Shown in pieces: positions 1-11,045 of a DNA stretch of 64,000 nucleotides; position 1 is the first letter of the stretch; every line of letters starts with the position of its first letter. The notes beneath the pieces were generated by a model, which searched no databases, was not told the DNA's origin, and worked only from the letters and a program-made list of their open reading frames with translations. The DNA is from Neonectria sp. B-13. Its lineage: Eukaryota; Ascomycota; Sordariomycetes; Hypocreales; Nectriaceae. A program made the position numbers and the translations under genes. The DNA lies in NCBI GenBank assembly GCA_002682825.1, contig NOKP01000003.1:682001-746000 (forward strand). Direction: 5' to 3'.

Positions 1-201
1 GTTGGTCAGCGCTCGGCAGCCCTTGGTAGCCGAGGCTGGTTGGTTCGCATCGGGACCACGTCCCAGTGAGGCCAAAACACCAACGGGTTTCAGCAAGACT
101 TCAGATGTTCAGTCCGGAATGTTGAACCAGTCATGTCTTAGATGTGAAACGCCTATGATAAGTGTGTGCTTGTATTAATTACGACTGCTAATCAAACAGC
201 G

Positions 202-1180
202 TCATTGAAGCCCCGACGACCGTCCTCCTAGGGATTGGGCAACTAACCACATCACGGAATTGTTGAAGATGAATCCGTCACCGGGGTTCAAAAAAGCCGG
301 CACTGTGAGAGACTCCTCAGGCGGCTTGAGGCTGTCACACAAGTGCGAGCCAGGGATAAAGCGTTTAGCGCCTTTGTCCATTGTCGGCGGAGTGGTGGCG
401 ACTAACATTGCAATGCCCGTGTCCTGGCCGATTTTATACTGATCGGGTGTCTTACTCTGGAATGCGTTGGAATGAAATCTCAGTGGAGGTCCTGCGTGGA
501 GGCGCCGGGTCGGACAGAAAATATGAGGGTGCTGCTCAGTTGTAGCATGGAGGTAGACGAGATCATGTTCTGGCCAACTCAAAATTTCTGCTCCTGTGCT
601 AGGATTCGCCCGGCAACGGCACGGAAGCGCTTCTGACTAAAGACGTTCTCGATAAAAGCCTTGGATTTACCCAGGAGATCCATGACACACTTGGCCTACA
701 CAGCAGAAAAACCCCGTCGGTGTGGTTAGGGTTGTGGAGGAAGCCATCGAGATAAGGCTCGGTCTCCAACTTGACTTGCTCAAGATATTTGGCAGGCACG
801 ACACCGCCGATAATTCAGGTACCAACCTTGATCACGCTGGCAAGCACCTCATCGATCAAGGCGGTTGCGTTGAACCACTCGAGGGCGAGAATGAGGCGTG
901 TCCGGTCGTCATTGATTTCTAACAGAGTAGCGTCATCCAGAGGTATCGCCTTGACTTTGATTTCATGAGCCTCAGGCAAGATCTCGGAGCTGATTGAAGC
1001 ACATGACGAATCCAGAGAGTCTTGAAAAGAGAGAGTTTGAACAGCGTGGTTGATCAGGGTCTTGTCGGCCAGAATGGTGCTTCTGTCCGTGCTGATAGGT
1101 ACTGTTTTGAGCCGCAATCGGCGCTTCACTTGACCTAACAACAATAACAACGTCTGTCTGTGCGTCCGGTTTCTTTCCAC
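202..1180 (-). pseudogene. Relic of a phytanoyl-CoA dioxygenase-like (PhyH) oxygenase
   Basis: Three frames of the minus strand carry successive pieces of one PhyH-type Fe(II)/2-oxoglutarate dioxygenase of the fungal secondary-metabolite kind. The N-terminal part (about 1180–815) contains ALEWFNATALIDEVLASVIK. The middle part (799–600) contains PAKYLEQVKLETEPYLDGF. The C-terminal part (582–202) contains KIGQDTGIAMLV, KRFIPGSHLCDS and FLNPGDGFIFNN, which match the order seen in this family. The segments lie in different frames with stops between them, and the stretch that should carry the HxD iron ligands is scrambled. No intron set joins them. I infer a decayed gene. Neighbouring genes give no sign of a biosynthetic cluster. 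Confidence 0.6.
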
Positions 1181-1199
1181 ACGCTCACTTCGCTAAGTA

Positions 1200-3008
1200 C
1201 TCTGTGCAATTAACTCAATTATGGAGAACCACCTTTTTATTGCAACAACAAGAGTAGCGAGTGTTGGCAACTGCTTGGCCAATTGCCCATATTTCCTACG
1301 TATTTGTATTCTTTTACCCACCCCAACCGACGTACCACAGGTCAAATACCATTCTTCTCCTTCTGACACACATCAGACCCGACATTAGCCTCGACACTGT
1401 GGCCTTGCTGCTTGGAAAAGTCGACTTTGAGCGGCACCTCGGCGTGTTTCGGAGAAGGCATGCAAGAAGCTGAACTCCAAGGATCCCTTTTCACATCCCC
1501 ATTTACCCACTGGGCCAATTGGTAACTCATGATGTTTTGTCGAGGAGACGAAGCTAGGGCATGTATATTAGAGATGGTTGTCAAACTTGTTGCACCAGGA
1601 GAAATGAAGACTAACCTTCGGGAGCTTGATGCTGGTCGTGGCCCATTGTGTATTGTGTCAGAGGAGAACCAAGAGGTCAAGATAGAAATGTATGAACTGG
1701 GATTTGCGGAGAAATCGGATTCAAATGTTAAATCTATATGGCAAATAACTAAGGTAGGGGGAATGATACTTATAACTGCTCACACGACCAAGTCCCTCCC
1801 TTCAGGTATGAGAATAACAAATGAATTGTTCTCTCTGACTGGATCATTTTGTTTCACAAAGTAACGCGCTTAAACAAAGGGCCCGTTTTGGGATTGGACG
1901 TTTTGAGCACCGGCCTGAGTTGTCGTGGACTCCCTGGTTACAGTTCTGCGGAGCAACCATTCAGATAAAAGGCCCTGTGAGCAGCAGTCTTCCGGCCCGC
2001 TCTCCGCGCAACCCAACATTGAACAGCAGCAGCATGACCCAAGGGTAGTCCCAACAAAGGCCCAATTGAAGGTCAGTTTCTCAAGAGCCGCATGGCTGAT
2101 GCTTGCATTCCCAACCGTCATGCATTGTCATCCTGTGGGAATCACAGCGTGTGGATGGGCGATGAGCCAAACTGCCGGTCCAGGCTGTCCAATGAGATAA
2201 CTGGCCATGTTATTATGCACGCGGATTATACATCAAGCTTGGGGTGAATCTTGCCAAGTCAGCGAATGAGGAAACGGGCCCTCCGGATCAACTTTACAAG
2301 GTATTCATTATGAACACCCTAAAATAACGGGCCAATGAAACCAACCTTGTTGTGCATTGCACGCAAATGCGAGCGAATCAGAGAACAGGCCCTCGAGATT
2401 CACCTTACAAGGGATTCCATGCTAGAACAACCCAAAGACCGGACCATGATTACCGAACGAATGAGAAAACAGGCCCTCGACGCAACTCTTACAAACAGCG
2501 AAGCCACCACAATCCCAACGCCTCTCCCAAGTCGAGACCAGCTCTGTATGCATCTACAATAGGTCCCAACCAATCAACACGAGCCATTGCGCGTCAAGGC
2601 CAAGACAATCCTTGCCAAAGGGCGAGCGACGGCGAATCAGAAAAACGGCCTTTGGCCACATCAAGTGTCAGCCACATGCGGAGGCGGCCCACGGTGCTGC
2701 GGCTGACCTGGCCTGCCCCAGTAGTCTATGAATCTCACTCGTGCCGCCTTGCAGCCTGACTCTTTTTCCTTCTCCTCTTCCTCTCTACGGTCTCGTCTGA
2801 ACATTCTTTCCAACGCCCAGCGCCGTTGCGTGTGGACGGCGAGAGCCATCTTCACCTTAACTACTGGTAACGTTAATCTTCTGCGTTCTTCGCCTCTTGT
2901 ACTAGACTACGGAACATATGCTAATCGTTCCGTGCCCCCAGCTTTCCCCTGCAGTCGAGAGGTGCCCCCCGAACCAACATCCTGTTCTCCCCACTCTAGT
3001 CTTGTTGA
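1200..3008. other. Gene-poor stretch without a recognisable gene
   Basis: Short reading frames on both strands (for example 1529–1864 and 1342–1680) show no motif I recognise and no consistent splice structure. The part from about 2263 to 2680 holds a dispersed degenerate repeat, listed separately. Part of the right end may be the 5' leader or first exon of the zinc-finger gene that follows. Confidence 0.4.
2263..2680 (+). repeat. Degenerate dispersed repeat, four copies
   Basis: Copies of a roughly 40–46 bp unit start near 2263, 2374, 2458 and 2633. Each opens with CGAATSAGRRAAC, followed in three of them by RGGCCCTC and a CTTTACAA/CCTTACAA/CTCTTACAA segment. Spacing is irregular (111, 84 and 175 bp), so this is not a simple tandem array. 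It could be an old multiplied element or a worn repetitive coding region. No terminal inverted repeats are evident. Confidence 0.5.
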
Positions 3009-3898
3009 GGCGCCGGACATTCCGGCGCTCTCGACATACAGAGTCACCAACATGATCACCACCTAAAGCAGTGTGGGTGCGTCAACGACGACCTCTGCTG
3101 GTATCTCTATGTTGTTCCTTCCATAACGGCCTCTCTAGTGCATCAGCACGAGACCTCCAAACCGCGCGACGCTTTGAGCGAATCTCCGCCAAGCGTTGCC
3201 AACCGCGACGTCTCTACTGTGTGTGCAGGAGGTTACGGCTCAGCCGAACACTCGTTATCTCCTACAATTGCTGCCTCTTGTTCCCCATCCGCTACTCCGG
3301 ATCTTTCCCAGGGTATCCCCCAGGCGTCACCCAGGTCATCCTTCACGTTATCCGCTTCGGCGCGAATCAGTGCTAGCCAATCAGCCACGTCGCCCGGACC
3401 TCAGTCACGCTATGTCTGCGAGCTTTGCCAAGCTCGTTTTGATCTCATTGATCCTCTCGCGTAAGTGCCGAGCCTGACTTTTCAGAATGCCACTTGCTGA
3501 CCTTCTCTTGTCACCACAGAGAGCACTACATAACCTGCCACAGCAAGGCGTCTATTGGTTTGTATCATTGCGGGACTTGTCCCCTTTCGACTCGATTCGT
3601 TTTCAAAACTAAGAAGGATTTCAAACGGCATCTGAGAACCGATCGACATTTATCGGAATATTTCTATTGTCGTTGCGGAACAAGGTTTCAACGAATTTAT
3701 CAGTTCCGACAACACGTTGAACAGGGCGAATGTCAAGGTGACGGTTCATACGCCTGTATGTGCGGACACGCCGTTCAAAATTATTCAGATGCCCTAGTCC
3801 TTGTGACTACTCATATCAAAAAATGTGACGACCCTCGTCCAATAGGACGACCCAGAAAGAAACCGGTGTCTACCGGGGATCCAGAGGCCAGCAGCTAA
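3009..3898 (+). CDS. C2H2-like zinc-finger protein with AT-hook (5' end unresolved)
   Basis: Two exons join in phase: one ending at 3460 and one at 3520–3898, across a 59-nt GTAAGT…CAG intron. The joint completes a finger: CELC, then F, then H-x4-H (residues EHYITCH). Further Cys/His clusters follow (YHCGTC…HLRTDRH, FYCRCG…HVEQGEC, YACMCG…HIKKC). A basic AT-hook-like GRPRKKP ends the protein, suggesting nuclear DNA binding. The upstream part is Ser/Pro-rich and disordered. The frame is open from 3009 but has no in-frame ATG before the finger, so a first exon or upstream start is missing from this model. Target genes unknown. Confidence 0.65.
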
Positions 3899-4837
3899 GG
3901 GAAAAGACAGGTGTATGGTAGAGAAGTTGGAGGCCTAGACTTGCCAGGCTTGTGTCCCCAGTTGGATCAGCTTTGGCTCTCTAGACAGCCTTGCATCTTC
4001 CGAGTTGGAGTTTTGGAGAGATCGGCAACGAAATGCCGGGATTGGTTGAAGTGTCGGACCTATTTGTTATTTGTCGGCTGATCCTAATCGGTCAATCTGG
4101 ACTTGAGTACTTCGCCTGCCAGCGGGTAACCCTTCTTGCAACAAGATAGGTAGAGGCCGTGAAGGCCCAGGCAAGTTGACTCGCCGATGACTGAAACGCC
4201 AACTACCTCAGGAACCAGAGGAACAGCACCATTGGCCAGGTCACTGGCCTTTGGGAGAACCTCTGTCACTTAAAACCCAGAAAAAGAAAAAAACAATAGT
4301 TGAGTTGAAGATTATCAGTGACAGATCTCGCTTTCAATACATAGCAATGAACCTGCTATTCTTGCCAGGTTCAGTAAATATATACGTTATTCTGCCTGCA
4401 GTGTGAATTGAAATAGGCTGCTTGGACGAAGGTGCCAGCTGCTGGCGCTTCTATGCAGCATTTATTGTGTCACTTTCGATACAGCACTGAATCTATGTAA
4501 AACGCCATTATTATCTAGATTGCGTCGTGATTCTAAGAGTAAACCAAGTTTGGGTGTAGTGACGGTGAGGTGGATAAGGCTATTCGCACTGTTGACAACT
4601 ATATACTACATACTTTTGGCGACCTAGCAATACCGAGAAGACCAGATTAATTAAAGAGAAACTCCTGGTTCTCATGAGTATATTTGACCTTGGGGATGAG
4701 TTTAGATTCCAGAAAGAAATTCTTTTGTGGTTGTTTTGTACTTAAGAGTGATGTCCTCTCGATTAGTAACAGTCTGGTTTTATCACATCTCCAAGAGACG
4801 CATCCCGGGTTTGAAACGTAGCTGATGCTATTCAGTC
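3899..4837. other. Intergenic region, no gene seen
   Basis: About 940 bp between convergent genes. A 61-codon minus frame at 4084–4269 has no recognisable motif. The rest is AT-rich with many stops and probably includes both 3' UTRs. Confidence 0.5.
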
Positions 4838-6121
4838 TCACATCTGCTTCATCTTGTCCATCTCTTCAAGCTGCTTCTCCGCAGACTCAAGATCCTTTTG
4901 CATGCAAGCGTAGGTTTCCGAACCAGGAATAACATCATAGATCCATTGTTCATACCGTTTGATGCGTTTGTTCAACATCTTCCGCTTCGACTTCGCCGTT
5001 TGCTTTTCTTCTCGCTCTTTTTTGGCCTGGCGAGCTGCGATCAACCTTGGCTTCAACGATTCTACCTTTTCCTCAGTTGCTGTAATAATCTTCGGCAGAA
5101 GATCGAGTCCTGATATCAATATGGAACACTGGCCCGACATTGGCTCCACAAGGTCGTTTTCGTATCTGTTCCATTCAGTAGAACCTGGCTTGAACTTGGC
5201 CTGGTTTTCATACATGACGTTCAGCTGCCCATGCCATTGCTCCAAAACTGGCTGAAACTTTCTGTATTGTCGACGTAAAGAGACAATTTCGCGTTCCTTG
5301 ACAGAGATGTACTCTGCCAAAGCATCCTCGTCATCAAGCAAAACATCTCCATCTTTTGTTGCAAGATATTTCTCCATCGCTTGCCTCAGGCCAGGGGGGG
5401 CTTGTTTCCGAAACTCTGGGGGCCTGTGGATGAGATCCAAAATTTGGAAAAGGAAAAATTCGCGCTCGTCCACCTGGACCGGGGGGTTTGGTTCGGATTG
5501 GGGATGGTGTTCGGTTCTATTTCCATCAGATTGACCGCTATAGTCATCTTCAGCTTGCCTTTTAGACTGCTGGTTTCTTCTTCGTCTTTCCCGCTGCCTC
5601 AACCGGTCTGACTCTTGTTTTTGAACGGTCTTTTTCTTTGCCTTGGCGACAGTCTTAAGTGAGGCGGAGTCGGTACCTGGTGAAGCCCCATCCTGGTTTG
5701 CCTCGAATACAGACCAGGCTGCATCAGAAGAGTCCTCGAGATTACCCGTTTTGTAAATAATAACGTGCAGGCCATTCCAAAAGGTTCGAAAAACTGATCT
5801 ATTCGACAACCTGCGCATTGAGCGAGTTCGGTAGCCTTCGAGTGATTCTGACAAGCCTCGGAGCTCGTACACGCGCGCTTCATAGGTGGCTCGTCCCTTG
5901 AGAACAGGTTCTCCTAGATCTTCCACGGCAAAGACCTCGGCGTGGTTTACAGATCTGACCCACTCAGCGATCTTGAAGCGTTCCCCGAGAATGGTGTGTT
6001 TCTCAATGATGTTGGCACGGGGGTTTCCCTCTGGGGTCGTTCTTGCTGCATGTTGACTTGGTACTGGGTGAAGCTCATCGCTATCGTTGCCAGAAGGGGC
6101 TTGGCCAGACGTTGAGCTCAT
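4838..6121 (-). CDS. Coiled-coil protein with degenerate kinase-like N-terminal lobe
   Basis: A single-exon 427-residue protein. Residues about 40–125 (GERFKIAEWVRSVNHAEVFAVEDL and following) have the strand pattern of a protein-kinase N-lobe: a Val/Ala-rich first strand, a lysine in LKGRATYEARVY, and a later hydrophobic hinge-like HVIIYKTG. No catalytic HRD or DFG motif follows, so kinase activity is unlikely. The middle (170–215) is a basic stretch of nuclear-localisation character (KAKKKTVQK, RQRERRRRNQQSKRQ). The C-terminal half is long, charged and helical, rich in Glu/Lys, with coiled-coil character. The ATG at 6121 is the first in frame. The kinase-like assignment is by eye. Function unknown. 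Confidence 0.75.
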   Translation of the reverse strand: MSSTSGQAPSGNDSDELHPVPSQHAARTTPEGNPRANIIEKHTILGERFKIAEWVRSVNHAEVFAVEDLGEPVLKGRATYEARVYELRGLSESLEGYRTRSMRRLSNRSVFRTFWNGLHVIIYKTGNLEDSSDAAWSVFEANQDGASPGTDSASLKTVAKAKKKTVQKQESDRLRQRERRRRNQQSKRQAEDDYSGQSDGNRTEHHPQSEPNPPVQVDEREFFLFQILDLIHRPPEFRKQAPPGLRQAMEKYLATKDGDVLLDDEDALAEYISVKEREIVSLRRQYRKFQPVLEQWHGQLNVMYENQAKFKPGSTEWNRYENDLVEPMSGQCSILISGLDLLPKIITATEEKVESLKPRLIAARQAKKEREEKQTAKSKRKMLNKRIKRYEQWIYDVIPGSETYACMQKDLESAEKQLEEMDKMKQM

Positions 6122-7195
6122 TGTTACCTTATTAAAGGTTGAGGTAGAAAGGGCTAGGCGCAGTGTTCATTGATCGTGCGTAAGCTGACAGGCCGGATGT
6201 GTAAGGTCGTTTTCAGGCGGGGTACTGTGCAGGCGGCCGCCAGCCGTATCATAGCTACTTAGGTAGATAGAAAAGTAGGTCACGTGAGTACCAAGTGATA
6301 AAATGATATTTTAGTCTCACGTTAAACAATGTATTTACGTATTCGAATAGAGTTGCATATGTGTATTACGCAAGCTGTAGAATCTGAAAGAGGAGATTTG
6401 TGTATTACCAACCAATGGACCTAGTTCATTGGTTTGCGGCGGATCTCTAAGAAACAGACCCGGGCAACCGCTGAGAGAAAAGAAAGGGGACACGCTTTCT
6501 GATTCTGGCTGTATTATATCTATTGAGAACCTGTCTTCCTTAATTTTAATCAGCTTATCTCCGGCGAGAAGTGACAGCCGCTTGCTTTTGCACCGCAGAA
6601 GTACACAGTGTTTGGGCGTCCCGAGTCGGTGCTCGTTTCCTTTGCGCTCCATTTTAGGCTCGGAGTGGTGGCCTCCCAGTCCGTTATCTCGTTGGCCGTG
6701 AAGTCCCGTTTCTGCTGCATCCTCGGAGGCGACGAAGCGTCTCTTCTCATCCCATAACACCTTGAACACAGCACGTCGCTCTTCTACACATGAACCCCCA
6801 CAACCTCTCGACGGGTCGATGTTTACAAATCCCCCCAAAATCGCTAAAGTTTTCATCACCTCTCCAACGAGGTGCTTGCTCATCTATTCCAACGCGCCGC
6901 ATCATTGCCGACGTCCCACGGTCCCATCATGACCGGCGATGACTGCTGCCCAGAGGCAGACACCCCAGAGAAAATGTCCGACTCGCAACAAACAAAAAAA
7001 CTATTCTTATCCAACCGACGAGCTCTCAGTACTTATCCCTATTTCCAAAATCTTGTGGCTGTAGCTTAAATCCCTAAAGTGTGAAGCTTGTTGTACCCGC
7101 AAGGTCTGTCCCTCGATCCTGTGCTTGGACTGATCTTCATCTTCCCAGGGAGAAACTAGATCTGCGAGCAAATACTCGTCACACAAGCTCCACTC
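6122..7195. other. Intergenic region, possible decayed 5' part of the next regulator
   Basis: Overlapping frames on both strands (6335–6883 minus, 6872–7069 plus) have no family signature. A CACGTG E-box core lies near 6281. No Zn2Cys6 binuclear cluster is visible upstream of the downstream regulator fragment. Confidence 0.4.
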
Positions 7196-8139
7196 TCATT
7201 TTACTAACCCAGTAGATGATGAAGCTGATGACAAGAAATACAGATTCGTTGCGACAGAATCACCCACCCCCTGTTCACACTGTGTCCAAGCCAACGAGGT
7301 TAAAGGCGGGCTGGCAAGCTTTCTAGTTGTCTCTGACGACGTGCTTCGCCTCTCACTGCTCATGCTCGTGTATCGTGCGAGTCCTTCCCCTGTGGAATCC
7401 CCCACATCCTTCACCCCAGAGTGCATCGAAGCCGTAAGACTAACCCTCCAGCGCCACCAGGATTGCATGGCGGTGATCGATAATTTGCATTCCATGTATT
7501 TCTCTCTTTACGTAAGCTGGCAAGTGTTGCCCTCGAGCATAATGTTCCTGGTCCGTGGCCATGTCCTTTCTTAGCAGGCGAAAGGCAATTTTGAATCGTC
7601 CGCCATTGGACTATCCTATTAATTCTTTCAGCACGTTACCATTCGCCCCCTTTATTCCCTTCAAACTCCTCTTTTGCCAGGTCATCAAGACCCAAAATAA
7701 CATGTATCTCGATCTCCTCCATAGCTTCATCATGTCGATAGTCTGCCCCGCCAGTCTCGGACGTGGCAATTAAGATGGTTCGGCTATGTAAAGTTCCATA
7801 CAATGTGGCCTCCACTATATTGAATTCCGTACCTCGGTCCGTCCGCCAGGCTGCGTGCATGCGAATGCTGAGTTAAACGCATATATCGCTGCGTTGGGCT
7901 TACAGTTGCCATTCGACAGTCGGCAGCAACTGTCAACCGGGTTGGTGCAAGCTCACGGTGTCGGTTCCGGAGAGGCCACAAAGGATAGTAGCATGACTGA
8001 TAGTACGCAAGGGCAGAGGGAAATGGATCAAAAGACGTGGATTGACAACCCGGCCCTGCTTGAGGAGTGGTTCAACAGCAATCATCAAATGATGGAGTTG
8101 ATCGAGGAGCCGACCTTTAATTTCCCTCTGCAAGGTTAG
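7196..8139 (+). pseudogene. Relic of a Zn2Cys6 fungal transcription factor (C-terminal half)
   Basis: The fragments follow the C-terminal region of fungal-specific transcription factors in order. They are HQDCMAVIDNLHSMYFSLY, LPFAPFIPFKLLFCQVIKT, LDLLHSFIMSIVCPAS, VSDVAIKMVRLCK, and HANAELNAYIAALGLQLPFD, ending in a Glu/Pro-rich tail with a stop at 8139. The frame changes near 7631, again near 7745 and back near 7810, with in-frame TAA codons near 7771 and 7786. No GT-AG or GC-AG pair restores a continuous frame. The DNA-binding domain is absent. Unlikely to be functional. Confidence 0.65.
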
Positions 8140-8767
8140 TGAACATTATGATGTCAATAATTTGAAAGTTCAGTTAGGTAAAATCCAGTCGGCGTGAAAG
8201 ATGGTGGCTGTACTGTCTCAGGTATAGTAGGTGAGGATGGAGATGTTTAAACAACACATTGAGAAAAGATCTATAAGAGAGGAGTGCTGTAATAATGTCA
8301 AAGTGGTTAGGCGAGTCATATGTACATTCCCAGCATACTTATGTATCTTACATTTATCTCAGCTATTCAGTCTACCGGGGAACAGGTCAGGAATCATCTG
8401 GAATCATCAGTCTGATAAATTTCCTCATTCGTAAGATTCGCTTTGCCATGCACATCACATGTTTGGGATCAGGTCCAGAAGTGGGAATGACGTAGTATAT
8501 AGATGCGTCATTATGAAATCATGACAAGGAAGAATCTTCTACTAACATGTAGCACAGACCCACTTACGGAAACCTGAAATGCCATTGTGGCAGCGTACCT
8601 GTTAATGCGAGTGGGGCTTGAGGTAAAATTTACTTGACTTCTTGGCTGAAGGATTTCGTTGACGTCAGTGAGGATGGTGATGGCTTTGGCCCGAATATAT
8701 TCGCAACACAAGCAACCACGTTGAATTAATATCTTGGAGCATTTTAAGACGAACTTTTTTGCCCACG
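8140..8767. other. Intergenic region, no gene seen
   Basis: About 630 bp of AT-rich sequence ahead of the TIM-barrel gene. Presumably its promoter. No coding signal recognised. Confidence 0.5.
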
Positions 8768-9854
8768 ATGGGGATTCATTATCCTTATCATAGCGCCGTG
8801 ATTCCGATTTCACTCGCGACCTCTAGCATCGGGTCCAAGTATGGGGTCACGCTGCCGGAGAAGCTGGAGGCCATCCACAACGCGGGATTCGACGCGGTTG
8901 AATTGACCCTGTCCGATATATTGGCCCACGACAAAATCTTAAACGATCGGGAATTAGATACAAACGATTATGATGGTATTGTTGAGGTCGCCAAGGCCAT
9001 CAAATCTTTAGCACAGGAACATAACCTTTTGATTCTTACGCTAAAGCCGTTTCTATACTCGGATGGGTGGAAACCAGGGCAGCACGACATTGAAAAAGAA
9101 ATTCCATTTGAAAAGGTGCGAGGATGGTTGAGGGTGATGGAAGCCCTAGGGACAGACATGCTGCAGGTACGTGAATCGTCAACTGATATTAGGAGCACCA
9201 AACTAACATGAATGAAAGATCGGACCATCAAATGGTGAAGGGGGTTCAAACTCGATCAATCATCTTGCTAAAGACCTTGCGAAGCTCGCAGACATTTGCG
9301 CGGAGAAGGGCTTCCGAATCGCATTCGAGAACAGGTGCTGGGCGCCACGAGCCCGGACTTGGAAAATGGCTTGGGAGATCGTAAAGAAAGCAGACCGACC
9401 CAACCTCGGCTTGTGTTTGAATACTTTCCAAATCGCTGCCGGGGAGTTTGGAGACCCAACGACCAAAACGGGGTTGATTGAGAACATCGCCAGAGCCGAG
9501 CTGCAGTCTTGCTGGAGAGCAAGCCTCAGAGATCTGTCACGAACTGTCTACCCAGAGAAGATTTTTCTACTTCAAATATCAGACGCCTATAAGGTGGATC
9601 CGCCCATGGCGGAGTCTAAGGACACCCAGGGAGAGGGACCTATGTCCAAATGGAGCAACGGCTACCGAACGTTACCTTTGGACGGTGGCTATTTGCCAGT
9701 CCACGATGTCTTGAGAGCTGTTTTAAACACAAGGTATAGGGGATGGTTGTCGATTGAAGTCTATGATTCAAACGAAAGGCCAGAGCATACCGATGTGGAG
9801 GCATTCACAAAAACAGCTGAAAAAACCTTGCGGGATATGTTATTGTTTAGCTGA
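8768..9854 (+). CDS. 3-dehydroshikimate dehydratase-like TIM-barrel enzyme
   Basis: Exons 8768–9166 and 9219–9854 join in phase across a 52-nt intron and give 344 residues. The protein has the xylose-isomerase-like TIM barrel (AP_endonuc_2 fold) of fungal dehydroshikimate dehydratases of the quinate pathway. These convert 3-dehydroshikimate to protocatechuate. Landmarks are KLEAIHNAGFDAVEL near the start, LTLKPF, AFENRCW, DRPNLGLCLNTFQIA, FLLQISDA and WLSIEVYDS. Known metal ligands of this family are Glu, Asp, Gln, Glu. Here Glu170, Gln252 and Glu313 are present, but the Asp is Asn201. Activity may therefore be altered or lost. No other quinate gene is adjacent. A generic sugar-phosphate isomerase/epimerase is the alternative. 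Confidence 0.8.
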
Positions 9855-10600
9855 TAAGAATCCTGCGAAACCGACGAGGCTCACTTTTGCGGCATGCTCA
9901 TATTCCATGTTCTTACACATTTAGCAGTCCATCTTCATTCGAGGGCGATAGAAAATAAGACTCTCGTAAGCCTCTTGGAACTTGTTAAAGAAGACTGATT
10001 CGGCACCTCGAGACAAAGCGCTTGACTAAGAACATGGTGCAGAGGCTTGGCGCGCCAAACTTCGCGGAGTAGATAGGAACATCCTGTCTAGATATCGCCA
10101 TGGAGTTACTGGGAATCTATGACCGAGATGTGAAGCCACCCAGCAGCAGGCGGGTTGTAAGGCAGTAGTTTACCGGAGGACAATGAGTGATGAGAATGAC
10201 TGTGTGAAGAGGAATCTTCTTCGACCACTGTTGAGTGGCATCGGAGTACTGAAAACTGCAAGGTGTGGCTGGTGTCTAATTATATTCCTTTCGATAGCAT
10301 TGTTTGAGTTGACGTACGTATATGCGGTATGCTTGTTTTTGGCATATAGCTATGGGTGTCAAAAATGTTGATTGTGCGGGCCTGGGACACCACTAGATTG
10401 GACGTCGTCGGCAGGACGATCAGCCAAGTCAAAGCAATGACCATGGTTCCCAGCAACGACAACTTTAATAAGATGCGACTGCTTGCAACCATTGATGGGG
10501 ATCTGAGACGTTTCAGCAGAAGGATGAAGAACATTGACTGTGCAAGGGTCTATTTGCAACTGGCTGCACAGTCCGCCATCCAGAGTTCATTCGGCTTTTC
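9855..10600. other. Intergenic region, no gene seen
   Basis: Short frames on both strands (for example 10356–10667 plus and 10280–10534 minus) lack recognisable motifs. Upstream parts of the HET relic may be present but are too worn to place. Confidence 0.4.
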
Positions 10601-11045
10601 ACGGATGCTAGTACAATTAGTGCCGACCTCGGGATTCGGTACATTCAGATACATTTTGTCTGCATAGTCCAGGAGAACGCGGAAGACTGGAAATACAAGT
10701 CTCTCAAGATGGCGGAGTACTACCAATATACCCGGTTTGCAATCTCTTTCACCGCCGTCACCGCTGTCACCCCCGAAGGAGGCCTGATAGGCACTATTGA
10801 AACAGATAAACCGCCACGAATGACTTGTCGAAATTCGAACAGTAATCAGAAATGTCACTTCTCAATCTACGGAAGAATTCAGGAACAATGTCAGTAAGAA
10901 CGAGCTCCCCGGACGAGGCTGGGTATACCAAGAATGGATGCCTAGTCGTTGCCTCCTCGCCTTCTCTAGATCTGGACTTTTCTTACGATATCAGCAATCG
11001 GCTCCCGGTGCACTAATTGGGGGTATCGTGAAGAACAGGTGGTAG
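10601..11045 (+). pseudogene. Relic of a HET (heterokaryon incompatibility) domain protein
   Basis: The frame from 10601 reads ISADLGIRYIQIHFVCIVQ, then ENAEDWKYKSLKMAEYYQ and FAISFTAVTAVTPEGGL. This is the order of the conserved HET core (LGIRYIWIDSLCIVQD, then MAxIY, then AxSxxxS.GGL). After a stop at about 10896, a shifted frame continues with LPGRGWVYQEWMPSRCLLAF, the GRGWVFQERxLSxR block. It ends at 11045. A frameshift separates the two blocks, and the N-terminal YxALSYCWG block is missing. HET proteins trigger cell death on fusion with incompatible strains. This copy looks inactive. Confidence 0.7.

Noticed and set aside
6335..6883. 182-codon minus frame
   Set aside because: No motif, low-quality composition, and no splice or start context to support it.
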